Part shown: in pieces, positions 10,950-22,297 of the stretch
Layout: every line of letters starts with the position of its first letter
How positions within the stretch are numbered: the stretch's first letter is position 1
Origin: Diospyros lotus
Taxonomy: Eukaryota; Streptophyta; Magnoliopsida; Ericales; Ebenaceae
Assembly (NCBI RefSeq): GCF_014633365.1
Contig: NC_068352.1
Span: 23,221,310-23,285,309, forward strand
Direction: 5' to 3'
Length of the DNA: 64,000 nucleotides
The notes under the pieces: generated by a model
Database searches by the model: none
The model's input: the letters and a program-made list of their open reading frames with translations, nothing else
Told to the model about the DNA's origin: nothing
Program-made: the position numbers and the translations under genes

Positions 10950-13754
10950 TGTAATACCCCATGTTCGTATAAGGATGCCACGTAATTTCGATGAGTTCAG
11001 AATACCGAAAAATTGGCTTGATAGTAGTTATTAGTACCAAATCGACTGCAGGGAATGCCTCGGAGTGAAATTGTCTAAGAAAAATTATATGGACTCGACA
11101 AGTGTATCGAGATAGGATTTATGGTATTGAAAGAAATTGAATCAGGAACAGTTTTCGGAACAGCAAAAACACAGCTGCCATTTAGGCTGTAAAACCGAAT
11201 CGTTGTAGGAGGCTCCCGAAAAATTAACGGAACCCTAGGGGGCTCCGATTTTTCGTAATAAGCAACCCTTCAGTGGTTTCGGGATTAAACAACAGCCCGG
11301 TATGGTCACTGGGGCGAAATCGTCATTTTCAACTAAGAATTGAATTATTAATTGTGAATTTTTGGTATTAAAATGCAAATTTAGTCGATGTTTGAGGGCA
11401 TGATTGTAATAAGGAAGTTGCCCAAGTGATATAAAATGAAAATTAGAATTTAATGATATAATTTCTTATAAATATTAGTGTACTATACATAATTATACAT
11501 ATATAAACACATATATACGCATGTGCGTGGCCAGCTTCTGAGAAGCATTAATGGCCGCGATTTCGGGCTGCAATTGGATGATCATGGCAACAGGATTTGA
11601 GGAAAATGGCTGCAGCAGGATTTAAGGAAGTTAGCAGCAAGATTTGTGGGATTTTCTGATTAAGTGCGTGGTGGGCAAGCTTGTAACAGTGATATTTATG
11701 GGAGTCACTGCCTATAAATTGGCAGTGATCGTGGCTGAGGGGGAGGCAGTGTGGGACCGTGGGATCGAGAGAGATAGAAAGCGAGGAAGCAAGAAGAAGA
11801 GAGAGAGAAGGAGATTGCGAGTGGCAGCAAGCGGCCATAGCCGCAAGCTTCAAGCGGCCATGGCCGTGAGCTCAAGAGCGGCAGGGGCGGCCGGCAAGCA
11901 TCCAGCAAGGTCGACGGGGCCATTGGAGGTTCGGGAAACAATCGGTGATGGCGATGGAGTCCGAAGGTGGCTGACCCAGCCGTGGGCGGACGGACGCAAG
12001 CTGCTATGCGCAACCATGGCCGTCGGGCAACGAACAGGGCAGTAGCGAGGCGGCAGTTCGAGGCGAGATGCAGCTCGCTGATGGTGGCGCAGTGGTCGTT
12101 GGAGGCTACGGAAGCTCGAGTCGCAGCCAGAAGCAGCCGAGGCGCGGCCATGGCAGCCATGGCCGCAAGCTCCAGCAACCATCGCGAGCAGGGGAGGCTG
12201 CTACGGGCGACGACAGTGAGCGGCTAGCTCGCGGTGATGGCGAGCTGGTGCGGCAGTGGCCGGGGAGGCCGTCAAACGGTGATCGCAGTGGCCGGTGGGA
12301 GCAAGGGAGGGCCGGCGGATCTCGGCCGTGCGCTCGCATGGATGGCGCGCAAGTTGCAGGGGCGGGTGCTGTGCGAAGAAAGAAGAAAGAAGAAGAAGAA
12401 GAAGAAGAAGAAGAGAAGAAGGAAGAAGAAAAAGAGAAGGAAAAGAAGAAAGAAGAGGAAGAAGTTGCAAGTGTTCGCGCGGGAAGCAGGGGAGAGAAGG
12501 AGGAAGAAGAAGAGAGGAAAGAGAAAGAAAAAAAAGAAAAATAGAAAAGAAAAAGAAAGAAAAAAAGAAGAAAGAAAGGAAAAATAAATGGAAAAATGTC
12601 GAAAAAAAATCCTAGAAAAATCTCAAAAGATAGGAAATTATATTTCGGTAATATTCCAAAAATTTTAGCAAGGAAAATGGCTCGGGCACGCATTTCGAGG
12701 AGATGGCACGCATACCGAGGAAACCAGAGATGCTAAGTTAAGGTGAGTAAAATTTCCTAAAAAATTCTAAAAATTTCAGAATATTATTTTATGAATTTTC
12801 GTAGAGAAATATTTGAGAAAATAGTTTCGAAATATTTAGTTTGGATTTATTGAGGAAAATTAGGAAGAAATAGAAGGAAAAATTAAAGGAAATGCCAGAA
12901 ATTATGGAAAAATGGATTTTAATATTTATTTAAATAATTGTGGTGATTAGGATACTTTGAGGCTAAAGTTGAAGAGACTGATGCAAATTTTGAGATTGGC
13001 ACGCAAATCGAGGCGATGCACGAGACAAGGCACGGAGATCGAGGTAGCCCGATAAGCTTGAGAAGGTAAGTGGTACTTCCTTGAAAATGTTTTTCATCAT
13101 ATTGACATGCCCTGATATGTATCCATCACATAGACTGCATACATGACTATGAAATGCATAATTACACGTTGATACTGTTGATCACACGCATATGAGGCCG
13201 TAGGGAGTACGAACTGGCACCGCTGTCTTATCAAGGGTGCACCCATACACCCCGGCTTCGAAAGAGGTGGCCGCTAAAATGATAGGCAGCATGAGGGATG
13301 CAGTTGACACCTACGATGAAAGACATTGCATACACTCATGACATTACATTTAGTACCCTTATTTAGATGGTTCATCATCTAACTTGGGTTCGCCCCTGGA
13401 ACATTCGACGTTCCAGCCGGGACTTGCAGAGATGATTCCGAGATTGGTGATATGTAGTGATGCGAGACGTCAAGAAACGAGTAAATGTACCATGTTATGT
13501 TGTAATATGAGTAGTTTAAGAATTATGTACATTGCATTTATCGTCAGACGCTTATGAATTAACCTTGTAATGAATGTCATGTTTAGTTATATGAGCAGGT
13601 TCGATTCAGCTTCCGCTTTGTATTTATTTTCTAGTGTAGATATCTCGCACTAGATAAGGTCTTAGGGAATTTCGGGATAATGTAAAGATAAAAAAAAAAA
13701 AAAAAGACCAAATTTCCTAAGGCATAACACGCCCTGAAGAAATGGGCTGTTACA
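10950..13754 (+). repeat. right LTR of the LARD-like element
   Basis: 2805 bp, the partner of 4831-7650. Differences are scattered single substitutions plus length changes in the purine tract (about 12375-12590) and in the A-run near 13690. It ends TGTTACA, followed by the GCCGC duplication. Confidence 0.92.
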
Positions 13755-15475
13755 GCCGCGCGCTGCCACGTGGCGCCCCTTGCTCCGCTCATTTTTGGCC
13801 GAATTTTAAGCCAATTTCGACGTCCTTTTTGCGTGCGAACAGTAAGAAATTTTCAGAAAATGAGGCAGCGTGCGTGATGTGAAATTGTGAGAAATTGAGG
13901 CTGAAAATTTGATTAAATCCGGTTTCTTCAGCGATTTAATTAGCCAGGTATGTACTTAAGCTAGTAATTAATATTCTCTGCGGTCAAAATTTTATTTGGA
14001 GCCCAATTTTATTAATTTTGATAAATAATTGAGTTATTGCAGTTGTATAATTTTGACCGCGTTTGGTCAAAACGAGCCTAAGGTTATCTCCGGAAAGGCA
14101 AGTTCTTTATACCCTCATTGTCGATTCTTTCGATGTCAATTTATTTGACCTCTCTTCGTTGGATTTGGCTGTTAATAAATTATGGAATTTAAACGGTGTG
14201 TTTAATAATTTAATTTATTAACCTGGTTTCGAGGGTATTATTCGTTGGTTGCCTACGGGAGTTTGTATCACCCCCAATCCTATGGGAATGATGTCGTACT
14301 CACCCGGGGCTAGGTTCTTAGCTGTCGGGTATTATTATGGATTTTCGGTTATTTATTGGGTAGAGCGGTTGGGCAGTGGGGGCAAGGGTTAGCCGTTCGG
14401 TGACGGTGAGACTGTTGTATGGTCTATTTTAGGCCGTCAGATGGTCTCTCCTAGTCACTAACTGCTGACCGGTGTCAGGCACTGCTGACCTACTCTACCG
14501 TTATGTGATTATAGCATGCCTGATTATTTTATTTTTGTTGCATGGTTTGGTATGCACATGGGTTCGGGCTGCATGATGGGATCATCATGATTTGGTTATG
14601 CTTGATCATGGACATTTTAGATTGGTCAGGTTGCATCCAGCACAGGCATATGCATCGCGTGTGATTTACTACGTGGGCGGAGCATGGCCTAATGCCTGGA
14701 TGTATGGGCGCCTTGTATCACGTTGGTGCTCATTACGCCTTGCATTTTATATGCATTGCATGGTTATTGGTAATTATTAGTTCTCGGACGGGAGTACCAT
14801 TCCGAGGGAGCCTTTGGCTCGGCTGTCGGGAGTACCGGCAGGGATACGGGTGACGGGAGTACCGACCCAGGACAATGCGCACAGGTTGGTATGGGACTTG
14901 AGTGCCATGTGTTTTATGTAGACCCCAAGGACCGGTATATGTTTTATTATGCGGCACTGTTGCGTTGTTGCGTCACATGACTTGTGTGTACATGTGGGTT
15001 TATATTTGGGATGATCTCCTCTTCTGTTTCATTTACCGCCTTCCTTTCCATATAAACTTGCTGAGTCTTGCGACTTACCTTGCTTTCCATCATTCCAGGT
15101 AAGGGTAAAGCTAAAGTCGAGGGTGAGGACCGCGCCACCTAGCAGCCAGCCGTGTCGGTAGGGTGTACAGTTAGCTGCCCCCGTTTTCTCTGATGTTTTA
15201 TTAGGAGTTTTGACTCTCATTTTTGACTGTGCTCGGTTGTTACTTGTATCTTTTATCGTTGGCACAAGTGTCTGTATATTTTTATATACTCCTTGACTGC
15301 TGTTCCAGCAGGGTACTTGTAGGCATGCATGTACATTATTTTGCTTCCGCTGTTGTATTTTTCGTATGTATGCATGCCAGGGTATTTTTGTCTTGTGTTT
15401 GTTTCTCTTTTCTTATGTAGGCGCTCTCGTTCGGATAGACCGGACGGTTGGGATATCCGGGCGGGGGTGCTTACA
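13755..15475 (+). repeat. 3' LTR of the Tekay element, right part
   Basis: The sequence resumes with the second GCCGC copy and continues to CTTACA at 15475. It includes AAGGCAAGTTC (about 14094), a TTGCTGAGTCTTGCGAC block (about 15058) and GGATATCCGG near the end. Related blocks occur in the Tekay-like LTRs at 34-37 kb and 52.6-54.7 kb. Confidence 0.88.
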
Positions 15476-16650
15476 ATTATTGATCATCGCAGATGCTTTA
15501 GCTTTCTCTAGTGAGCTATATTTTTCAACTTTGCAAGCTCTTTGCCACCGATTATTGCAGATTTATCGCCATAAGTCTACGATCGTAAGCCACCGACCTT
15601 TCCTTTTCAGCTTCGCAGGCCCTTTTATTGCTGATTGTTGGAGATTCGTCACCGAGCTCTACTATTTCCTTCACCGTCGATCGTCACCATGAGTTGCAGA
15701 TCTATTGTCGTTGTCGTAATTCCTTCGCTGCTAATTAAGTCTAGATACATGTATTTGTTTGCTAAATTGGATGTTTTTCTTCTCGTATTCCTTTTCAATT
15801 ACAGATTGATTGGATCAGATTTGTTTGTGCAATTGTTAATAAATTATCATGAATTTATGACCTGAAACCTAAAAACATGGAAGACATTATTAAATTAGAA
15901 TATGTTCTTTATTGAGCTTCAACATAGATGGAGTTGTTTGGAATGGATTTGTTTGGCATATTTCGCTCGTACCAAGTAAGAAAGAGCTACTGACCATTTC
16001 TCTTCCCTTTTAGTTGAAATTTTCTTATAGGCATTTACCGTTTGTTAGGGAAAATGGGATAGAAATAGCAAAGTTGCATGCTAACAACTCTGGGCTGATT
16101 TTTCTCAACTTGTCCCGTTATATGATTATTCATTTTTTTTTAATTTATAGTATCCAACTTTTTACATATTATTGGCCTTATTTATTCATCTTTGTTAAAT
16201 GATTTTCGTGACCAAGAAAGGTTTAATGAAAAAAATTAATTATTTAACTATCGACATTCATCTCTTCATAATGTTATCGAGAGACCCTTTCATGTATTGA
16301 AATCTCAATTTCACATTTTAAAATCAATAGGGAACTACCCTTTAAGGTGACAAAATTAATTCTTATTGCATGTTGTGCAGTTTTTAATTTTATTAGACAG
16401 AATGATAGAGTTGTCAATTTATTTACAATTTATAAAAAAGAAAGTTTGGAGATACACAATGAGACAGGTCATGAAGTAGAGCGAGAAAATTGTTTGATAG
16501 ATATGTCTCAACTGTGAGAGATATCATTGTGGACTAATTATGGAATGATTACAACAATCATTAGTGTAGCAATAATGGTCATTTTGAATGTTGATTTATT
16601 TTTAGTTTGTGATGTATTAATGATAAAAAGTTGATTCGCACTTTAGAGTT
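15476..16650. other. intergenic, nothing recognised
   Basis: AT-rich DNA after the Tekay LTR, starting with its candidate right target-site copy ATTAT. A more mixed stretch at 15480-15760 has open frames of 60-110 codons but no recognisable domain. From 15870 onward I see no gene. Confidence 0.6.
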
Positions 16651-17095
16651 GCTCTTGAGGAAAAATTCGGGTAAATCAAACTAATCGAGCTGAATCGATA
16701 AGTTTGGTAGGGTTCGATTCGATTTTTTATCGGTAGTGATTCAATTCGATTATTTCCTTCAAGATTTTTGATTATTTAGTTCGGTTCGATTATTTTTTTT
16801 CAAGAATTTTGGTTATTCAGTTATGTTTTTTTGGTATTATTATCAACCAAAAAACTGAACCTAACCAACAAATTAGCCCTCTTTTATTAGGTTCGGTTAA
16901 GTTTTTTTGATAAAAAATTAGGTTTGATTTTCAATTCGGTTATTATAACTCAAAATTCGGTTAGTTCGGTTTCGATTATTTTGGTTAGTTTAGATGATTC
17001 GATTGGTTTGATTTGGTTATATACCTCAATTCGGTTTGGCTCGATTAATAATTTTCAATCAGTTCAATTTGATTATAACCGATTACACATCCCTA
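16650..17095 (-). mobile_element. degenerate non-autonomous hAT-like element
   Basis: The segment is full of TTCGGTT/TTCGATT motifs. It ends with the inverse of TAGGGATGTGTAATCGG followed by TTATAACC. That terminus and the internal motifs match the start of the better-preserved element at 35532 (AAGGGTGTGTAATCGG, then TTATAACC), here in the opposite orientation. The left end is too decayed to define and I found no target duplication. Confidence 0.5.
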
Positions 17096-17099
17096 GTTA

Positions 17100-17570
17100 C
17101 TCCTTATATAGTTTTGTTAATGGTAAAAATTGCGTAAGCATTTGTTTTAACTTAATTTTGGTTTGTATTCACAATTTATTTTTGTGAAAAGCACCCAATT
17201 TGAAAGAAGTGAATCAAACCTTGCCAGAATTTTTTATGGAGGCTATTTTGAACCAATTAGAGTTATTATTTATTTTATAAAAATACAATATATATTTTTA
17301 TAAAATAAAGTGCAAAAAATAAAAGTTAAGGATAAATGAATGTTAGTTTATTTTTAAATAAGTTTTTTCTAATTTTGAACATATTTTCTCATTTTTAAAA
17401 TTTTAAAACTGGTTTCATACTTGGCAGTAATATGCGTGTTTTCTATTTTTTTAATTTTTATAAAAAAATAAATAAAACAAAAAATAAAAAATAAAAAATA
17501 AAAAAATCCTTCACAAGTAAATATATTAACATACTATCACCTTTTAATATATTAACAATGGTATTTTCTC
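17100..17570. other. intergenic AT-rich DNA
   Basis: Very AT-rich with A-runs and AAATAAAA repeats near 17475-17505. No gene or defined repeat boundary is visible, except one copy of a direct repeat (about 17521-17556) that recurs near 18603. Confidence 0.5.
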
Positions 17571-17573
17571 CCT

Positions 17574-18577
17574 AGTGGCGGAGCCACGCGAGGCCCCACA
17601 GGGCCAGAATTTTTTTTTAATTTTTTACAATAATTTATTATTAAAAATAAAAAAGTTATATTATACTACTACAAATAAAAAAAAGTAGGTATCGAAGAAA
17701 ACAAATATATAATGGCCCAACAATAATCATCACAATATTTTTTTATAATTTGTTCATAATTTTATTTTTTTACAATGATGATGCAAAGAAAATAAGTAAT
17801 GAATAAATTTGTGAAGCAAATAAAGCAAGTATGGAGGAAATTTATATCGAAGAAAATGAACAAGTTAACAAAGTAAGTATTGAGCAAATTGATGTTGTAC
17901 AGCTTTCTATGAATTCCGGGCTAAGAACTATAATAATAGATTATAATGTTAATCTTCGGGATCAAATTAGAAAAGTCTACTTGTAAAGAGATCTGCGCTA
18001 ATCTTGAAATCAAGACGATTTATTTCATCTCGATTCAACGAATTTGGTGATTGGTTGAAATATAGAATAAGAAAAGATGTCGCATTTTGTTTATATTGTT
18101 TTATTTTAAAAACAAATAATGGGGAACAAGGAGGTGGTGATTCTTTTGTAAAAGAAGGGTTTAATAATTTAAAAAAAAAAGATATACTCTAAGTTCATGT
18201 TGAAGATGTCAATAGTGCATACCATTAAGCTCGAAACAACTGTGAAGTCTTAATGAATCAAGAGCAAAAAATTGAGATAGTTTCTTCAAGCAATTAGAAT
18301 AAATACTATGTGATTATCGAATTCGTCTGAATGTATCAACTGATTTTGCTTAACTTCTTTTATGGCAAAAACTAGCCTTTCGTGGTCATGATGAGTTTAA
18401 AGATTTAAATAATTAACGCACAATTCTTGAACAATTGCAATTTTTAGTATGAAAAGCCGTAATGAATAATTATAAAAAGTTTTTATATTTTAAATTTATC
18501 ATTATTATCTTTTTTAAAAAATTATATTTTTTGTATTTAAATTCATCCCATTGAATCAAAATCCTGACTTCGCCCAG
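17574..18577 (+). mobile_element. decayed hAT transposon (TTF zinc-finger/DUF4371 type)
   Basis: The left end AGTGGCGGAGCCA (17574-17586) is shared exactly with the short element at 62463. The right end CTGACTTCGCCCA (about 18564-18576) is a mutated inverse of it. Inside lies a clear remnant of the TTF-type zinc finger of plant hAT transposases (see next entry), then scrambled traces of the following domain with several stops. About 1 kb remains of what would be an element of several kb. Confidence 0.65.
18004..18192 (+). pseudogene. hAT transposase fragment, TTF-type zinc finger
   Basis: A 62-codon frame resembles the N-terminal zinc-binding domain of ZMYM1-like/TTF-type plant hAT proteins. 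The order is RRF, FNEFGDWLKY, KDVAFCLYCF with a CxxC pair, then GGDSFVKEGFNNLKKK. The N-terminus is not preserved, since the ATG arises inside the domain. The frame is closed by a stop, and sequence resembling the next part (LMNQEQKIEI near 18250) follows with further stops. In an intact element this domain binds the transposon ends. Confidence 0.7.
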
Positions 18578-18579
18578 AT

Positions 18580-21500
18580 TCTTGTTCCTTTTCTTAGTAT
18601 TTTAATTTATTAACATACTATCACTTTTTAATTAATGTGTTAATATCACCCTTTTAAAGTTATTTAAAAGCTAAGCATGATAGTTTTATATATAGCCCAC
18701 AAGATTGGGCATTGAGTGGTATTTAGTATTTGCAAAGAGTTTGTAGGGCAGAGAGAGTGAGAGAGGGAGAGAGAGTTGCCAATTATTGAAACAAGAAGTA
18801 GGGCATGTTGTGCCTTTAAATGAATTAGTGGTTCTTTTCTTTGAGTTTTGTACATATATATGGCTGAGGCTCTAAACAATTGCTAATCCTCATTTTGCAT
18901 TGGTATAGTACAGAGTTCTTAAAATAAAAGCCATGGACTTTAGCCCTAAATGATTGGTGATTTGGGACCACTCATTCATGCATTAGACAAACTCATTAAA
19001 GGACTATGCTTTATTTAGCTTCACTTCTATAATTAGGTTTTGGCCTTCCTGTTAGTTCTATAAGTTGGAGAAAAAGAAGATGAATCTACTTGCTTGCAGC
19101 AATAGTTTATTGTTCAAACTATGTCATGACATTTATTTTGCTGTATCTTTTATTTTGTTAACGTATTATCACGAGTTCTCCCGCTATTTGGTTCCACAAT
19201 ATCAATAAGAGATATAAATCAGATGACCCACAAACGTGAGGGCCATAAGTATTTTGCTGTATCCTTTGACAAGCGCAAAACTGGCTAAGGGTTGGTAGGA
19301 TTTTAGACCTTTGGTAACCTTCTAAAAGATAATAAAAATTATTAAAAATTTATTTTTTTGATGTAAAATCATTTAATTAAATTTTTGTATTCTATTTTAG
19401 AAAATAAATATTTTTTAATTGATAATATAAACATGGGAAAAAGATCTGAAAACTTAAAAATTAAATAAGTAAAAAATGTAAAATGTTTATAGTTAGGTTT
19501 ACAAATTAAAAAATTATTGATTTTTTTTTAATGCCCAAATCAGTGCAGATTTTTCAGAGAAATTTTCGTCGTATAAAGAATCATTTTATCAAATTGTCCT
19601 CTTAAAATAATATCACTTCTTATTTTTTTTGTTACATTACTAATTTATACCACATTATTCATTACTTAACATTAAAAAATGATATGTAAAATTAGAAAAT
19701 TGGAAGTCTCCTCATCTAAATGATGTTTCACTATATATTGTCTAATATTAAAAAATGATATATGAACTAAAATAATTAGGGGATCTACTCATTTAAATGA
19801 AATAACAAAATAAATAGAGTATCAATTCAAAGAAAATTATTGTAAAATAAAATTAATAATTTTACATTTCAAAATATAAAAAAATAAAATTTAATTAATT
19901 ATTAATTTTAAGCCCCTTCTCCTTACGAGCCCGAGCCCTAGTGGACTATGCCTTTAATCGGACTGGACAAGTGTCATATAACTATTATATTTGAGTTTTC
20001 TCCAAATCGAGATAGTAGTAAAAATTATTTACAACCCATTTGGTATTTGAATTAAATAATGGTGAGATACAATTACCAATAAATTTGATATGATTATATA
20101 ATAATGGCTCGTGTTTGGTAAAAACAGTTTTGCTTGAAATTATACAATATTTAGTGTGTAAAAATGTAAATAGAGTATTACTTGATATTAAATAAAAAAT
20201 GTCTAAATTATCTATTTACCCTATAATTATATCTTCATACAATTACATATATATATATATATATATAGCTAAAAGAATACAAGCTCGGACATTGGAGTTG
20301 TTGGAACGAGATTTAGAATAGAAACTGAAAGCTGAAATGAAATTTGGAACAAAAACCAGTGAAAGAAATTAGTACCAGAAGAAGAAGAAGAAGAAGAAGC
20401 GGTGGCCGGAGTGGAAGGCGGCGGCCATGGAGAGTGAGTTCTCTGGAGATAGAATGGAAGATAAGAGAAGGTGAAGATTTATTTATTTGAGGGGCAAAAT
20501 AATCAAATAAGAACAAAAGTTTTAATCCCATTTGATGTTGGTAACTACAAGTAAATAATAATAATAATAATGTGAAATAGATTGTCATCTAGCTCAAACC
20601 CCTTTTATAAATGAATCCATTAATAATGAAAGCTAGGGCTAGGCTACTTCAATGGCGGCAGATAATCAACTGTGCCCGGTGGTAACTAACTAGCTAGGGC
20701 AACCGACACTTAAAAAGAGTGAAAATCCACAGAGATCTAACGGTTCCAGAATGGCCCACGTGGCCCCCCTATCATCACAGGAGATCAATGGCCGTGGGGT
20801 AGACTTGTACAGACAGACTACAGCAAATTAATGCTCATTCCTCACGGTAAACCAGTCAGTCAGTCAGTCAACACGCGACAAGGATTTTAACCAAATTGCG
20901 ACTCAGTGGTCAATGCTTTGTTAGTAAAGGAAAAGCACTGCCGAATAGTATTTTATTATTATTATTAATTATTTTAGTAGATATTTCTCTTGCAAGAATA
21001 AGATTAAGAAGATCAATCATTAGAACATGGAATCATAAAAATAAATGACAGAAAAAAAAACTCAAATTATAATTAACCAAACTCAAAAAGAGTCGGAGCT
21101 TATTTGGATAATTTTGTGTTTTAACTGAGATTAGTGGGTTTGGATTGCAAAGGTTGAAAGGGACGGTTGATTTATACCCTTTAAACTTTCAATGATGAAT
21201 TATAATTTAATGCTCATAAAATTAATTAATATTAAAAGAGTGTCTCTAGATGCGTAGAGTTTCTAAAATATAATAAAATAGACAAGAAAAAACTGAGGTT
21301 GATGTAAGCCAATTCACGTAATAATAAAAGAAAAATATATATAATAAAAGTAGAAGAATTGTGTTTTACATGATCCTACTCCTTATTTTATTTAGGTAAA
21401 ACGTAATGTTGATCAGAGTGCACATGGGGGGGGGGGGGGGGGGGGGGGAGGAGAAGAAAGCTATCTGGTTCTTTGTTTGTATGTTACTTTAATGACGTTA

Positions 21501-21770
21501 AGAGCTTCAACTAAATCAAAATAATACGACACGAAAGCTAGGAATGCGCCATAAATGGAGCATTAAAATGGGCACAGCACAGACCCAAGAGGCTCCTAGA
21601 TAGAAGCAGAGAAAATGTTCGGGAAAATATGGTGTGAACCAAAGAGAAAAGAAGAGAAAATGAGAAAGAAAAGATACGGAGGACAATCACACATGGCCCC
21701 AGGCGTGTCGAGTGAGCAGTTGAATTCAATATATTAAAACTGAAGACAACCAGGAAACGGATCTAATCAC
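18580..21770. other. intergenic AT-rich DNA upstream of the mannanase gene
   Basis: No gene recognised. It holds an (AT)n run at about 20244-20267, a CTT/GAA-rich patch near 20378-20400 (GAA on +), a (TAA)n stretch near 20556-20570, a short CAGT repeat near 20850 and a 23-base G run at 21426-21448. Short open frames here have no domain features. Confidence 0.55.
21426..21448 (+). repeat. poly-G run of 23 bases
   Basis: An uninterrupted run of 23 G lies about 850 bp upstream of the mannanase start codon. Such runs can fold as a G-quadruplex and are prone to length error in sequencing. Confidence 0.85.
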
Positions 21771-22015
21771 TCAACAGCCGAAGCCAACACTCCACCACAA
21801 ACAAACAACCATCCCATCCCATCTTCTTCACACCCCCTCCCTCCCTCTCACATTCATCAACCGTTCCTTGTTTTCTCCCTCCCCTCTTCCCTTTCCCTTA
21901 TTTTCTCGGCCGTTTCCTTGATTTTCTCGGCCATTTTGATGGGAACAGTTAGGTGGGCTTTCTATCCCGATTGGCTCTTTCCCACTCTTCAAGTTTCTCC
22001 ATTCCTATTTAACCA

Positions 22016-22021
22016 ACTCCT
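22016..22021 (+). promoter_or_regulatory. possible TATA element of the mannanase gene
   Basis: TATTTAA sits about 280 bp upstream of the first ATG, after CT-rich sequence (21780-21960) and an ATTGG (inverse CCAAT) at about 21970. Position and context suit a plant core promoter, but TATTTAA is a weak match in AT-rich DNA. Confidence 0.3.
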
Positions 22022-22297
22022 CCTCCCCGTTAGCCGACAGTGACAATCAAATCCGTCCCAATTCCCCCTACCAATTGTGATGCGGTTGCTTGTGAGCTTG
22101 GAGTTTGGCTGTATTTGAAGCTCACTTTTGCGGAATAGGGATCTGGGTTTTCCTTAAAGATCTTGTTTTCATCCAGGTTCCCCGAGTTTTAGGGCAAGAC
22201 TGATCTGGGTATCTATGATCTTGACAATTTGTTGATCTGGGTGTTCAAGAATCAGGTTTAGTTTAGGGTCGGCGTCTTTCTTTTTCTTCTTCGCTTC

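Larger units (their letters stand above)
4831..13754 (+). mobile_element. nested LTR retrotransposon, LARD-like, non-coding
   Basis: Two long direct repeats (4831-7650 and 10950-13754) start with TGTAATACCCC and end with GGGCTGTTACA. They enclose 3.3 kb. The element is flanked by a perfect 5-bp target duplication GCCGC at 4826-4830 and 13755-13759, so both ends are intact. A Met-tRNA type primer site and a purine tract are present. In a hand comparison of the first 900 bases of the two LTRs I counted about 15 substitutions, so the insertion is fairly recent. No intact gag or pol frame exists inside. Long LTRs plus a long non-coding interior fit a large retrotransposon derivative (LARD) that depends on proteins of a Tekay-type partner. 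Confidence 0.9.
1..15475 (+). mobile_element. Tekay/Del-type chromovirus (Ty3-gypsy), 5' end outside window
   Basis: This is a Ty3-gypsy LTR retrotransposon in + orientation. Bases 1-129 match 15347-15475 with only two differences that I found, so the window opens in the last part of the 5' LTR. The order is LTR end, initiator-Met-type primer site, gag, protease, reverse transcriptase, RNase H, integrase, chromodomain, purine tract, 3' LTR. Integrase followed by a chromodomain, plus the sequence around the purine tract, is typical of the Tekay/Del chromovirus lineage. The coding part is dead, with several stops, one frameshift and a gag deletion. The 3' LTR is interrupted by a second LTR element at 4831-13754. 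The left target duplication lies outside the window. Confidence 0.92.

Noticed and set aside
14592..15692. Several frames of 60-108 codons in the Tekay LTR and just beyond it
   Set aside because: They lie in the LTR or its flank, are partly repeated at 20-247, and have no domain or conserved start.
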